DNA of 64,000 nt from positions 6,862,001 through 6,926,000 of the forward strand of contig NC_132975.1 in assembly GCF_047496725.1 (NCBI RefSeq). Reading direction: 5' to 3'. Positions 55,201 through 63,067 of the stretch are shown piece by piece (the stretch's first letter is position 1; each line of letters starts with the position of its first letter). The notes beneath the pieces are model-generated. The model saw only the letters and a program-made list of their open reading frames with translations, was not told the origin of the DNA and made no database searches. Origin of the DNA: Anoplolepis gracilipes. Lineage: Eukaryota; Arthropoda; Insecta; Hymenoptera; Formicidae. Made by a program: the position numbers and the translations under genes.

Positions 55201-56972
55201 GCTTAAATTGATAAAATGTTAGAAAAAATTTAAAAATTTTAAAAATTACCATTTAATTTAATTATAACTTTACTTTAGAATTTAGACTTTCTATATAATC
55301 TCGAATCACAAGTACGGTTCTAAAAAAAATTAGAATAACTTTATTTAGTTAATGGTAGGATTTTAATGGAAATATTTAGATATGTTAAATCACATAGCCG
55401 TTAGATATTTTCGGAGTATCTCCTACGAAACCAAGGAGAAAATCGCGAAAACATTTCGCGGATGTCTTTGCCGTAGTGAAAACACGTCAGCGGAAAGTGA
55501 ACTGAAAAGAGCACTTGGTTTCCGCCGATAAACAGAAAGAGAAGTAGTTTTCAAATTCAAGTGGGTCGTTATAAAATAATGAGACGAGCGATAAAAGTGT
55601 ACATGAAATAAAATCCGTACTTCATTCAGAGAAACTCGTGCATTTCGTGTCCCTTCTTATCCAATATCTTTTCATCTGCATTGATGGTATTCAAAATATT
55701 TATACTGCTTCTTGAAAAATCTTAAGCTCTTATGTCATATAAAACACATCGATTAAAACTATATACGTACAATTAATCAAAAAAGAAAGAGAGAGAGAGA
55801 GAGAGACAAATAAAAAATCTGTAAAATTTTTTCAATCACACATAAAAAAAAATATATATATATATAAATAATATTATATTCCAGCATTGTGAGTTATCCA
55901 ATGCGAAAAATGTGAGACGTAATCGTTCGTATTTCGACAAAACCCGTGACATTCGCGAGATTCATTCATGCGTTCGACATCGATGATGGCGGATCGATAT
56001 CGGCAGAAGCTTCTTTGGCGCAAGTCGATTTCGCACGGATCACCTTTCAGTAAACTCGTGCTGTGCGACGTCTTTTTGAAGGCGTTATGAACGCCTGGGA
56101 TCTTATCCGAGCATGATAGGGACGAAAACGGTGGCGCGAGAGTGGTTCTTCTCAGCTTGAGCTTTACGGATGGATGACTATGATTGATTGTTGCGCTGTC
56201 GTTACCGGTCACGAAGTTTCGGCAGTGCCATCCCATTCACGAAAAAGCCTTCGAAATTGTCTGTTCGTTGTCGTTATCTGATTGTATTTCTCTCTCTTTC
56301 TTTATCAAGCTTATTCTTTGTAATCTTCAAAAGAAGCTACGTTTTCACATCTTGTACAAAGACTTGTCGATACATAGTATATAAGACCGGCCGTACTTTT
56401 TAAAAAGCTGCTTCTCAAAAGCTTCGGCTAGTTTTCGTCTGTCAATAGGGATGGACGCACATAGCATAAATCTCTCAATCGTATGAATAAAGAAATAAGA
56501 AACGAAACGTCGTATTTTTGGAAAATCGTCTTTTTAAAACTATTTTCATATTTTTTATTTTATATAGATTGGTCCTCAATTTTTTTAAAAATGCATTATA
56601 AAATTGTCACTAAACATAATGTATGCAAGAGATTTGTTTCTGTATATCGTTGCACTTTACAATTATAATGAACAAATTATTAATCTACAAGTCTACATTA
56701 ATGCAACATCTGTCTCTATATTATGTTTTAGCTTATAACTTAAACAAACTAACAACAAGAATATTGTATATATTCCATATACATATTCCGTATATATCCC
56801 GTATATATAAAATAGTTAACTGTTAGATGACTATAGTTACCTTGAAAAGCCGCAAGATATTGGCGACCATGATGGAGACCACGCTGAACGCGGCTCCTAT
56901 TACGCCTGACACCGGCTTGTGAGGAACGTAAGTTGGTGTCTTGCCATTTTCACATTTATACTCTGATATATC
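11051..56972 (-). CDS. mGluR: metabotropic glutamate receptor (class C GPCR), 5'-partial, 15 coding exons in window
   Basis: Minus-strand exons in transcript order: 56841-56972, 50318-50497, 44255-44424, 31676-31830, 29439-29684, 27184-27339, 22636-22762, 21757-21868, 16430-16653, 14927-15207, 13958-14262, 13714-13842, 12110-12266, 11754-12025, 11051-11191. All phases match, giving 928 residues here. Residues 1-~400 are the Venus-flytrap glutamate-type binding domain (GVIGAAFSVVS, IPQISYASTSTELSD, RVVPPDNFQ, GSDSW). About 408-465 is the cysteine-rich domain with nine Cys. About 474-732 holds seven helices ending PKVYLVLF, with the class C signature FNEAKYIGFTMY. A 190-residue cytoplasmic tail follows. 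The family couples to G proteins at synapses, mostly Gi/o for insect members. Usual N-terminal motifs (signal peptide, GLFPVH-like, RGIQRLEAM-like) are absent and must lie above 64000. Subtype is uncertain: mGluRA versus the mXR/mangetout (mGluRB) type, the latter slightly favoured. Confidence 0.95.
11192..11753 (-). other. mGluR: mGluR last intron
   Basis: 562 nt between cag|gtgacg and ctcgag. Its first 117 bases would be open in frame if retained, with a stop at 11637. The rest is ordinary AT-rich intron. Confidence 0.65.
11754..12025 (-). CDS. mGluR: mGluR exon N: acidic and glycine-rich tail
   Basis: 272 nt, residues 792-882. After HRARMRETEAEVYVN it has a low-complexity Asp/Gly/Ser/Glu tract (residues 808-840, positions 11880-11978) built from gac/ggc/gag triplets, then RKLSTVQELSELNADTASPP. 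It is GC-rich against its AT-rich surroundings and the frame stays open. Donor cag|gtgacg is at 11753; beyond it the frame stays open to 11637. Confidence 0.75.
12026..12109 (-). other. mGluR: mGluR 84-nt intron carrying an in-frame stop
   Basis: Donor gtgaga follows AACG. The acceptor is a pyrimidine-rich stretch (cacctccctccctgtccag). The length is 28 codons exactly, so removal keeps the frame and deletes the TAG at 12057. This size is typical of short insect introns. Confidence 0.7.
12057..12266 (-). CDS. mGluR: mGluR exon M, intron-retained form with earlier stop
   Basis: This is the unspliced reading of the tail: 210 nt, 69 residues plus TAG, ending PSVEETSVS. The sequence cannot tell whether this or the spliced form is the main transcript. 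With it the visible receptor would be 808 residues. A tail of about 69 residues is within the family's range. Confidence 0.5.
   Translation of the reverse strand, partial: TGGLQSGNRGAYSMRFAGNRSQTMQSVTSASRSSPVLSRGGPGRADEQKHANGETQALASPSVEETSVS
12110..12266 (-). CDS. mGluR: mGluR exon M: proximal cytoplasmic tail, spliced form
   Basis: 157 nt, residues 740-791 and part of 792. It encodes a Ser/Arg-rich tail (MRFAGNRSQTMQSVTSASRS) and ends after HAN at donor gtgaga. Acceptor ttcacag is at 12267-12273. If the donor is not used, the frame runs on to a TAG at 12057-12059. Confidence 0.85.
12324..12371. repeat. (TA)n microsatellite
   Basis: About 24 TA units in the intron next to exon M. Confidence 0.98.
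13186..13681 (+). repeat. pair of ~70-bp direct repeats (13186-13257 and 13613-13681)
   Basis: Both copies start aagcaacctaataag and share gccctgggattaa. The main differences are transitions in which the second copy has T or A where the first has C or G. They are probably fragments of a dispersed repeat. Confidence 0.85.
13714..13842 (-). CDS. mGluR: mGluR exon L: TM7
   Basis: 129 nt, phase 0, residues 697-739. TM7 is in SMCMCINISASVALGCLFTP, followed by KVYLVLFQPYKNVR. Flanked by ttgcag and gtatgt. Confidence 0.95.
13958..14262 (-). CDS. mGluR: mGluR exon K: TM4 to TM6
   Basis: 305 nt, residues 595-696. It covers TM4 (ITAVQLIGTIVWLMIEPP), TM5, the loop-3 motif TRKIPEDFNEAKYIGFTMY that is critical for G-protein coupling in the family, and TM6 (TCIVWLAFVPIYFGT). 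Flanked by gcgcag and gtctgt, a weaker donor. Confidence 0.96.
14263..14926 (-). other. mGluR: mGluR intron between exons J and K
   Basis: 664 nt, AT-rich. A G-rich stretch (about 14820-14840) lies near its donor. Nothing else is seen. Confidence 0.9.
14927..15207 (-). CDS. mGluR: mGluR exon J: TM2 and TM3
   Basis: 281 nt, residues 501-594. It has TPVIMASGRELCYVLLVGIL (loop 1 and TM2), then TM3 ending YSAILTKTNRISRIF, the class C loop-2 signature. Flanked by gttag and gtgagt. Confidence 0.96.
15208..16429 (-). other. mGluR: mGluR intron between exons I and J
   Basis: 1222 nt, strongly AT-rich with short A/T runs and ttattt-type simple repeats near 15990-16060. No exon is seen. Confidence 0.9.
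16430..16653 (-). CDS. mGluR: mGluR exon I: cysteine-rich domain and TM1
   Basis: 224 nt, residues 427-500. EPCCWSCVACREDAYVYNDT supplies further Cys, completing nine by TGC. TM1 follows (about 474-498, with AMVPLIFASIGILSTLF). Flanked by ttcacag and gtgagt. Confidence 0.95.
16654..21756 (-). other. mGluR: mGluR intron between exons H and I
   Basis: 5103 nt, AT-rich. It contains (TA)n at 17644-17698. Open frames at 17222-17416 and 17943-18242 have no recognisable content. Confidence 0.88.
17644..17698. repeat. (TA)n microsatellite
   Basis: About 27 TA units, uninterrupted. Confidence 0.98.
21757..21868 (-). CDS. mGluR: mGluR exon H: start of cysteine-rich domain
   Basis: 112 nt, residues 389-426, too short for a plain open-frame search. 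It encodes LDINMTRW and IPRSMCSDNCPMGHVRNFV, with the first two Cys of the nine-Cys domain. The acceptor is a run of ctct ending cag; the donor is gtaagt. Phase fits exons G and I exactly. Confidence 0.92.
21869..22635 (-). other. mGluR: mGluR intron between exons G and H
   Basis: 767 nt, AT-rich with a short (TA)n near 22435-22455. Nothing else is seen. Confidence 0.9.
22636..22762 (-). CDS. mGluR: mGluR exon G: end of ligand-binding domain
   Basis: 127 nt, residues 347-388. It encodes EIKFNADGDAYGFYNIYQYQ and YTLIGTWRE, matching the family pattern of a strand, 'GD..G.Y.I.NYQ' and 'IG.W'. Flanked by ttttag and gtaagt. Confidence 0.94.
22763..27183 (-). other. mGluR: mGluR intron between exons F and G
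   Basis: 4421 nt. It holds (TA)n at 22966-23009 and 23248-23270. GC-richer patches at about 23390-23830, 24560-24840 and 26450-26700 have short open frames without known motifs. Confidence 0.85.
22966..23009. repeat. (TA)n microsatellite
   Basis: About 22 TA units preceded by degenerate catacata. Confidence 0.97.
27184..27339 (-). CDS. mGluR: mGluR exon F: ligand-binding domain
   Basis: 156 nt, residues 295-346. VDAVYAMAHGVHNV is a strong family motif. Ser328 lies at or next to the position of mGluR1 Lys409, which contacts the ligand gamma-carboxylate; the local alignment is uncertain by one residue. Flanked by ttttag and gtgagt. Confidence 0.94.
27340..29438 (-). other. mGluR: mGluR intron between exons E and F
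   Basis: 2099 nt. A GC-richer patch at about 28180-28990 includes a plus-strand open frame (28723-28986) with a hydrophobic stretch. No recognised exon. Confidence 0.85.
29439..29684 (-). CDS. mGluR: mGluR exon E: ligand-binding domain with a loop insertion
   Basis: 246 nt, residues 213-294. It starts GFDDYFLNLRP and continues RNIWFQEFWSQHHKC, both typical. Between them lie about 25 residues with Cys229 and Cys248, where relatives have a short link. Acceptor ttgtag, donor gtaacg. Confidence 0.95.
29685..31675 (-). other. mGluR: mGluR intron between exons D and E
   Basis: 1991 nt, AT-rich, with a (CT)n run at 31330-31390. No other feature is seen. Confidence 0.88.
31330..31390. repeat. (CT)n microsatellite
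   Basis: About 25 CT units, ending ctccctctct. Confidence 0.98.
31676..31830 (-). CDS. mGluR: mGluR exon D: ligand-binding domain, GSDSW motif
   Basis: 155 nt, residues 161-212 and part of 213. It holds FMWVGSDSWGAK; Asp182 aligns with mGluR1 Asp318, which binds the ligand amino group. Lys187 sits where mGluR1 has Arg323. Acceptor ttgcag, donor gtaaag. Confidence 0.95.
32144..32533. repeat. tandem ~160-bp duplication between 13-bp inverted repeats
   Basis: Copies at about 32181-32340 and 32341-32505 share agagagat, ataattgttg, gattgtagcttt and ttattattagcaacattaggcaa with few differences. The pair is framed by ctttggatttata (32144-32156) and its exact complement tataaatccaaag (32521-32533). 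It could be a small transposon relic with an internal duplication; that is inference. Confidence 0.75.
38229..38249. repeat. (CA)n microsatellite
   Basis: About 10 AC units. Confidence 0.97.
41536..41581. repeat. (TA)n microsatellite
   Basis: About 23 TA units at the edge of a GC-richer island. Confidence 0.98.
44255..44424 (-). CDS. mGluR: mGluR exon C: ligand-binding domain
   Basis: 170 nt, ending in phase 2. Residues 105-160 run from GIASFIALAAEYNICVAVSE to FVDEDNI; Arg161 is completed by the next exon. Flanked by tttcag and gtaagg. Confidence 0.95.
46306..47159 (+). repeat. near-identical 216-bp direct repeats (46306-46521, 46944-47159)
   Basis: Both copies run from ttttaattgtaatttaaag to gaggaaataaagaattcaa. 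I see one clear difference (aaaaaaatt versus aaaaaattt). The start-to-start offset is 638 bases. They are either a recent local duplication or an assembly artefact. Confidence 0.93.
49348..49905. mobile_element. TIR-flanked non-autonomous DNA element
   Basis: The left end starts cacgtatgtgaagttggctc and the right end, reverse-complemented, starts cacatatgtgaaattagcct. Similarity continues for about 75 bases (rich in attaaaaa, then gattagagttctgattg versus gattagggttctgattg). The direct repeat acaaatt flanks both ends (49341-49347, 49906-49912), fitting a target-site duplication of 7-8 bp. The interior has no transposase; a 78-codon open frame at 49592-49828 shows no known motif. At about 558 bp it resembles a MITE. 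An 8-bp duplication would suggest the hAT group, but this is not settled. Confidence 0.8.
50318..50497 (-). CDS. mGluR: mGluR exon B: ligand-binding domain
   Basis: 180 nt, phase 0, residues 45-104, from IPQISYASTSTELSD to GEYGEK. Thr53, Asp73 and Tyr101 align with mGluR1 Thr188, Asp208 and Tyr236, so the amino-acid backbone pocket is intact. Acceptor ttgcag, donor gtgagt. Confidence 0.95.
50747..50859. repeat. large imperfect palindrome (hairpin)
   Basis: The left arm (50747-50787) has atgcaataactagat then actcaataacg; the right arm (50814-50859) is its near-complement with cgttattgagt then atctatagttatattgcat. The loop is a TA-rich stretch of about 26 bases. It is probably a foldback or MITE relic. 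Confidence 0.85.
51779..51810. repeat. (TA)n microsatellite
   Basis: About 16 TA units. Confidence 0.97.
52193..52239. repeat. (TA)n microsatellite
   Basis: About 23 TA units, just before a hairpin arm. Confidence 0.98.
52255..52392. repeat. inverted repeat with 31-bp perfect arms
   Basis: The left arm 52255-52285 begins gcatttaattgtgtaaaaca; the right arm 52362-52392 is its exact complement. The spacer is about 76 bases. It is a likely hairpin element relic. Confidence 0.9.
53254..53298. repeat. CT-rich simple repeat
   Basis: Interrupted (CT)n ending tccctccctt. Confidence 0.95.
56841..56972 (-). CDS. mGluR: mGluR exon A: ligand-binding domain, first exon visible
   Basis: 132 nt, phase 0 at both ends, residues 1-44 of the visible part. 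It starts DISEYKCENGK and ends NILRLFK. Ser30 aligns with mGluR1 Ser165, which binds the ligand alpha-carboxylate. Acceptor tttcag precedes it and donor gtaact follows. Confidence 0.93.
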
Positions 56973-57448
56973 CTGAAATGAAACAAAATGTTGAGATATT
57001 TTACCCGTTCTGAAATAACAATATATTACAAATATATTTGAAAAAATTTATCTTTTATGTATTTTTGTTCAAAACAAATATTTCAAAATCTTGCCCAAAA
57101 ACTTTAAATGAAATTAAAATGCTATCTTCAATAATACATTTACGTTTCTGCCGCCCTTAGGCATTTTTACTAACAACGTCCACCCACGATCTCTAAAACT
57201 CCAATATTTAATATTCATGCTTTTTCGATTACAGCCGAATATATTGTGCGAGTAATATTGGAAAAAAATTCTATGGAATATATTTGTATCTCTTTATATA
57301 GTGGCATGTATGCAGAAAAAAACAAAATATGTTTTTGGAGAAAGTTAAAAAAAAAATATTTTTTTTGCGTGCGAAGAAAAGGGAGGATAAAATAATCCGC
57401 TTAACTACTTTAAAGTAGAAAGTAATTAACAATACACGACATATTACA

Positions 57449-57450
<2 letters not shown>

Positions 57451-57480
<30 letters not shown>
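57451..57480. repeat. (CA)n microsatellite
   Basis: 15 AC units. Confidence 0.98.
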
Positions 57481-57482
<2 letters not shown>

Positions 57483-60123
57483 CTTTGTCTACTTGGTGAA
57501 GAGAACACGTTACTGAATTGCCATATGTTTTCTATTCTGTTTCTCCTCCATTCAAACGAAGATTTACGAGTATAATCGTCATGACGAATGAAATTCGGCG
57601 GCAAAGTTAACGTTTTGTCGTGTGCGACTCGGTTACGCTCGGTAAATCCTTTCTACAGACTATAACGTTTTGCGGTTCGCAATTAAGGAATCCTGTGCAA
57701 TTTCAATTTGTATCGGAGCGTATTTGCGCCGGACAATCGTGCTATTCCACTTCCATATACGAAGTAGTACATAGTCTATAAACAAAGAATTACGGAAACC
57801 ATCCGCTAATAGAATTAATTCTTTACACCTAGCTTTTATGACAATTTGGTTTGCATTGAGCGCGAGAGCAATAATACAAAAAATCACTGATTTTTTGTAT
57901 TGACTGTCATATCAATGGCAATAATTTTGATATTTTGTTATTTCACATGTTCCTTCAGAAAAAGCTTATATTTATTTTTTATTATAATCAAGAGAATTGA
58001 AAATATTAGATATATAATGTCCAATCCAATAAAAAACAATACAATTTAGTTTCAATATTTAATACAATTAATTTTCAACATTTATAATATATATATTTGC
58101 TTCTATTAACCTATTTAGAAAATTAATATATTTACTTGAGAGAACGAGAAAATTTATTAAAAACTATTGTAAATGTTGTTAAACGTTTATAAGATAAACA
58201 CAAAACAATTTGTAACGTTTATAAATTTATACACAATTTCTCATATTGATTGCATGAACAAGTGCAAACAATCATTACTAATAAATTCAATTTGTGAATA
58301 TTCACAGAAAAAAACTCGCATTACATTGTGACTCTATATATACGATAACGAAGTGCAACACGAGTTTAATAGAACCAAATTGTCGTATTTAACACGTAGT
58401 TTGCACTACGTGTTATAACAACTAGCACTCGTCCAGTAACGTTTTCAGAACCAATTAGATTTTGCTGAATGTAGCTTTTGAATGGGTGAACACACGGTTG
58501 GACTCGGTGTACTCAGTGTCGACAAGAATTCTCGTCCTCTTTACAGTGCCAGATGTGTTCCGTTCCTTCGCGATCTTATCGTTAAGCCGGCCATTTAGCG
58601 CAAATCGCGGTTAATACATTATGCCGTTTAATTGTTAAACCACTGGGAAAGTATTTTTGTAAATATCTGCAATCCAAGAATTTTGCTTTACTAGAAGAAG
58701 ATAAGAGATTATTTTGATAAATTTATATAAATTTTGATAAATTTATAATAGAGCTAAAATTTTTGAACTCTTTTGTCAATTCGAATATTACAAGCAGTTC
58801 AAATTTTTGGATCTTCATTTTACTAGTTAAACTTTCTAAATTCATCGCAATATTCGATGAATGTTTTATCAGCGACATTGTACATGCAATCAATCGCACA
58901 CTGAAACTAGTTTTCGCGAACGAAAATTCGCGTGGCAATTAAATTTGATTGATTTTCGAGTTTATATGTCCGAACGATTTATATTTACAATTGAATTTCG
59001 CAAATTTAATTCGTAAATTTTGCAAGGCTTGTCGTCACGAGATTCGATCGTACATTTCAATGTAGGTACTTGAAACGCGTATTCATGGAGACTCGAAGCT
59101 TTTGGCGAGAAACTTGAAGGAGGGACACTATTCCTCGGCGAGTGATTTAAATATGGTGAAGCAAACGGGTGCACGCATTATGTATTTCTATGAGGATGTT
59201 TTCCGCACGACTGCATAAATTCCGAATGCATCACATTGTCACCTCGAGTTATTTAAATATCGCATGTGTCTTCAGCGAACTCATGACATATTAATGTAGT
59301 TTTTTTCCAAAGATGCCTTGTGTACATACACGTATATGTGTGTATTACAGGGTATGTGTATATTAACGGAAACGTTAAGTTGTGTAAAATGTCGCTACGA
59401 GAAGAAAAGGAGCCGGCGCATTTATGAATGCATTACGCACACGTTAATCCATAAATAATCCATTTCGCGTTATGAATAAATGCATATTTCATCCACGCGC
59501 ATTTTATCAATCATTTATGTAATAATACCATGATAGTGACATTATTAAAAAATTATTTCGTCGCTTTCGCTTGTATCACGACAGAAATTTATGACGCGCA
59601 AAATAGCACAAGTTGTATTATTAAATATTAGTTGTATTAGTTATATTACAAAAATAATATGGCCATACTGTGACAAGCTAAATCATATGTGCATCAATGC
59701 AGTATCATTAAATAAATTGACAGATGTAAATCATCAAATTTGCCAATATATTTTATTTTCATTAAAAATGTCATATTTATGTTTATATTATATTTAGATT
59801 TATATTTCACCGGATTATTAATTCACATATATGACCTACAGTCAAATGCATAAAATGCATATGTAATGATATGGAAATCTAGATATAGAGAGAGCAAGAG
59901 AAAATAAAAGAGATATATTAAAATATAATTTATACTTGCTCTGAAACATAAATTAAAGCTTGAAGATTAAAATTTTTAAATATTTATATAAAATGTGCTT
60001 TATACCTTTTAACTATCGATATAAAAATGTAATACAATCTTTATAAGTCTCTCATTGATACCGCCTAGCGAATTTTTCAAGTATCTAATTTACGATTAAT
60101 TATTATCAGTATGTGTCCATTAT

Positions 60124-60126
<3 letters not shown>

Positions 60127-60157
<31 letters not shown>
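60127..60157. repeat. (GT)n microsatellite
   Basis: About 15 TG units. Confidence 0.98.
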
Positions 60158-60161
<4 letters not shown>

Positions 60162-63015
60162 CTGTCATTCGGGTATCAGTTATATTTGACATGATGAACG
60201 ATCTGAAAGATACAGAAGGCTATCAGTTGGTGAAATGTGATGGCTCTTGAATCATGGCATCATTCCAAAGTGTTCGGCAGCCTGAGTGAGTTTTGAAGGA
60301 GGCTGGAAGGAGCCAGAAAAAGAGATTCGTATCTTTGGATCCATAGATCATTCAAGGCGGCGCGTTTTTTTAGCGAGGTAACCGTTCTCGCTCGAACGTG
60401 AGAAATAAATCCAAACATCGGATTTGCGCATGCATTATTCACGCCAAGAAAGACGCATGCAGTGCGAAGTGGAAAATAGAAAAGATGAATTTGTTTCATC
60501 GATGGCAATAAATTAAACGCATATATATTTGACATATATTTCCAACAGATTCTGCTTAAAAGACCCTTGCATTAAAAATATGCTTCAACGAAGAAATTGA
60601 CTATAAATTTAAAGATATTTTTGGGGAATAATAAAATAATATTTTATTGTACATGTAATTTGTAAAGACGTTTTCGATAAACATTTGAATAAACACTAAA
60701 ATATTAAAAGAACTGTGTGAAAATTTTAATTTTTAGAATTAAAATATTTATATATTGATTCTTATAGATGTGTATAAATTTAACTAAAGGTTTCACATGC
60801 GTTACACAATACATTTTTAAATACACAAGATGTATGTGCATAGGCTGAATTAAAAACAGAAAATATTAATTCTGATAAATTACTTTTCATGCAAAGAGTA
60901 ATGTATTTCTAGAGATGTTATAATATGTGTAATAACAAGAAAGATAAATCAAATTGAAGATGCTTGTAGAACGTAATGTGTAATTGTGACAGTACAGGAT
61001 CAATGAATATTGCGTACGCAAAAATGTTCTTTTATAAAAATCTATGATTCCCACTGGTACTTCATGATTTACGAGTCTCATGTGATAACTGTTCCCAAGA
61101 GCGCAGTCGTAGCGTTGAATAGGAAGAGCGAAGGCAATTGCTTGTCACAGGATACGTGGGAAATAAATGGCTTCGAGCAAGTGTCGCGTCGCGCAAAATC
61201 AAAAGATGGGACTTTTGGCAATTGCGCGGACACCGAGGTGATTCTTCAAGAGCGTACAATGTGTTGCTCGGACAAGATAACGCGATCCAATTTCGCGGTC
61301 TACGCGGAAAGCTATTGCATCTCTCCGGCAACTCTCACTCTATTATTTGCATTAAGGGAATAATTAAAACTTGTAATATGATAGAGTATAATTAAACATG
61401 ATAAAGGAGATGATATTTTCGCATCCCAATTAATGTAAGGAGAGCTTGTATCTACAAAGATTCAGATTTATGTTAATATTTTAAAATGTTTATATTGTTT
61501 TAATCAATATTCGTATATTTACAAGAATTTAAATAATATTTAATAATTATACTAATTAAAAAGTTTTTCCTTCTCTCTCCTATCTCTTCCTGCTCTCTCT
61601 CTCTTTCTCTCTTTTTCCAGGTATGTTATTTATAAAGTTTCATATTTTATTCGATATATTAAACCACATTAATATTTTAATTTAAAGTTTAGAAATAAAA
61701 ATCATTTTTTCTAAACCCATTTGTATGCTATAATAATATACTTATTTATATACTTTAAATGTTAAAAAAGAATAAAAATTTTCATTTTATATTAAGTTTT
61801 AGAGATAATGGAAATAAATGCTACTGAACTAACAATGAGATTTGTATGCAATTCTATGCAATATAGTAATATGTCAATCTCAATTTCTCTTTCCAACGTA
61901 TAGAATTTATGCCGTACTTCGTTCCTCGCTTGCGGCAACGCAGACTTCTCTCTTTCAAGTTCGCGAGATAAATTTCCAATGTGAATAAAAAGAAGTCGGA
62001 GAGTGACTTATACAAATTTACTACGATTCCATGAATCTTACTCGAGAAAAAGTGCTACTTTTCACGATACATTCCATGTTGAAATATTTCTCAGAATATT
62101 AAAATGCTCTGTGGTCGCAAAAAGAAATCTTCAATAATGATGAAATTGTTTGTACATTTTATAATGTAAATTCAACATTGTAGAATCAATACTGCGAGAG
62201 ATTATCTCTTTACATTTCTTTCTTGCAAACGTGACTGATGTATAAAAAAATTAAATGCCAGTTTTTGTACATACATAATTCGTATCAAAAAACCATTAGA
62301 AAACAAACTATTTAAAACTTCATCTAAAAGGACATAATAAAGCTTGAAATTTACATTTTTAAAAAACATTTTATATTTACAAATAAATAAATAAATAAAT
62401 ATAAATAAATAAATTATTATATTGAGATACTTTTTCATTGCATAAAATAAATTCATGTACGAAACGTTGAAATATAAATGCAACTCGAGGAATAAGTTTC
62501 TGTCGAAGAGGAAAATATCAAATCGTAATGGTGAAAGCAGCATGTCCTTAAAATTATTTCCGCTCGTAACTAACTACAGTTCGTGAACGTCCTGTTCTAT
62601 GTCACGTTCGGTTGCTACGTGACTCACAATTAGAGACGTTGCTCTATTTCGTTGCCGCGCAGTTTTTCTACGTAAAGTTTTACCGATACGCCCCCGTGTC
62701 AATTGAACGTGACTGGCATTACGTGAGCCAAGATGAAAAGTGAGTTCAACAAATACAAAGAAATTCGTCTATCAAACTCACGAATTCCGATCTGTTCTCT
62801 TCGGAATTTTGTCGGTCGGCCTTTTTACGCTCCAGTCACCTAATGGTTCTTATCGAGGGGCTTCCTGCCGATGGTATAATCACGGTGAACGATCCTAATC
62901 CCTGGCGCACAACATCGAAATATCGATTTCTATCGTAATGCAATTTTAATATTAAACGGATAAAGCTTTTGAATTATTGAGTTTGCGATATCTATTCCTT
63001 GATAATATTATTATT

Positions 63016-63027
<12 letters not shown>

Positions 63028-63063
<36 letters not shown>
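63028..63063. repeat. (TA)n microsatellite
   Basis: About 18 TA units after a short (CATA)n run. Confidence 0.97.

Positions 63064-63067
<4 letters not shown>

Larger units (their letters stand above)
50498..56840 (-). other. mGluR: mGluR intron between exons A and B
   Basis: 6343 nt. It holds two hairpin repeats (50747-50859, 52255-52392), (TA)n at 51779-51810 and 52193-52239, CT-rich DNA at 53254-53298, (GA)n at 55789-55806, and a GC-richer island at about 55880-56270 with a 120-codon open frame. Confidence 0.87.

Noticed and set aside
57271..57604. Open frames with repeated Cys-Val
   Set aside because: They translate the (CA)n/(GT)n microsatellite at 57451-57480.
61561..61620. Plus-strand pyrimidine tract ending tttttccag, like a strong 3' splice site
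   Set aside because: No open frame or donor partner follows on the plus strand; it is best seen as a CT-rich simple sequence.
62202..62543. 113-codon minus frame with FIYLFIC-like hydrophobic text
   Set aside because: It comes from (TAAA)n-rich DNA; no motif, and composition matches noncoding surroundings.
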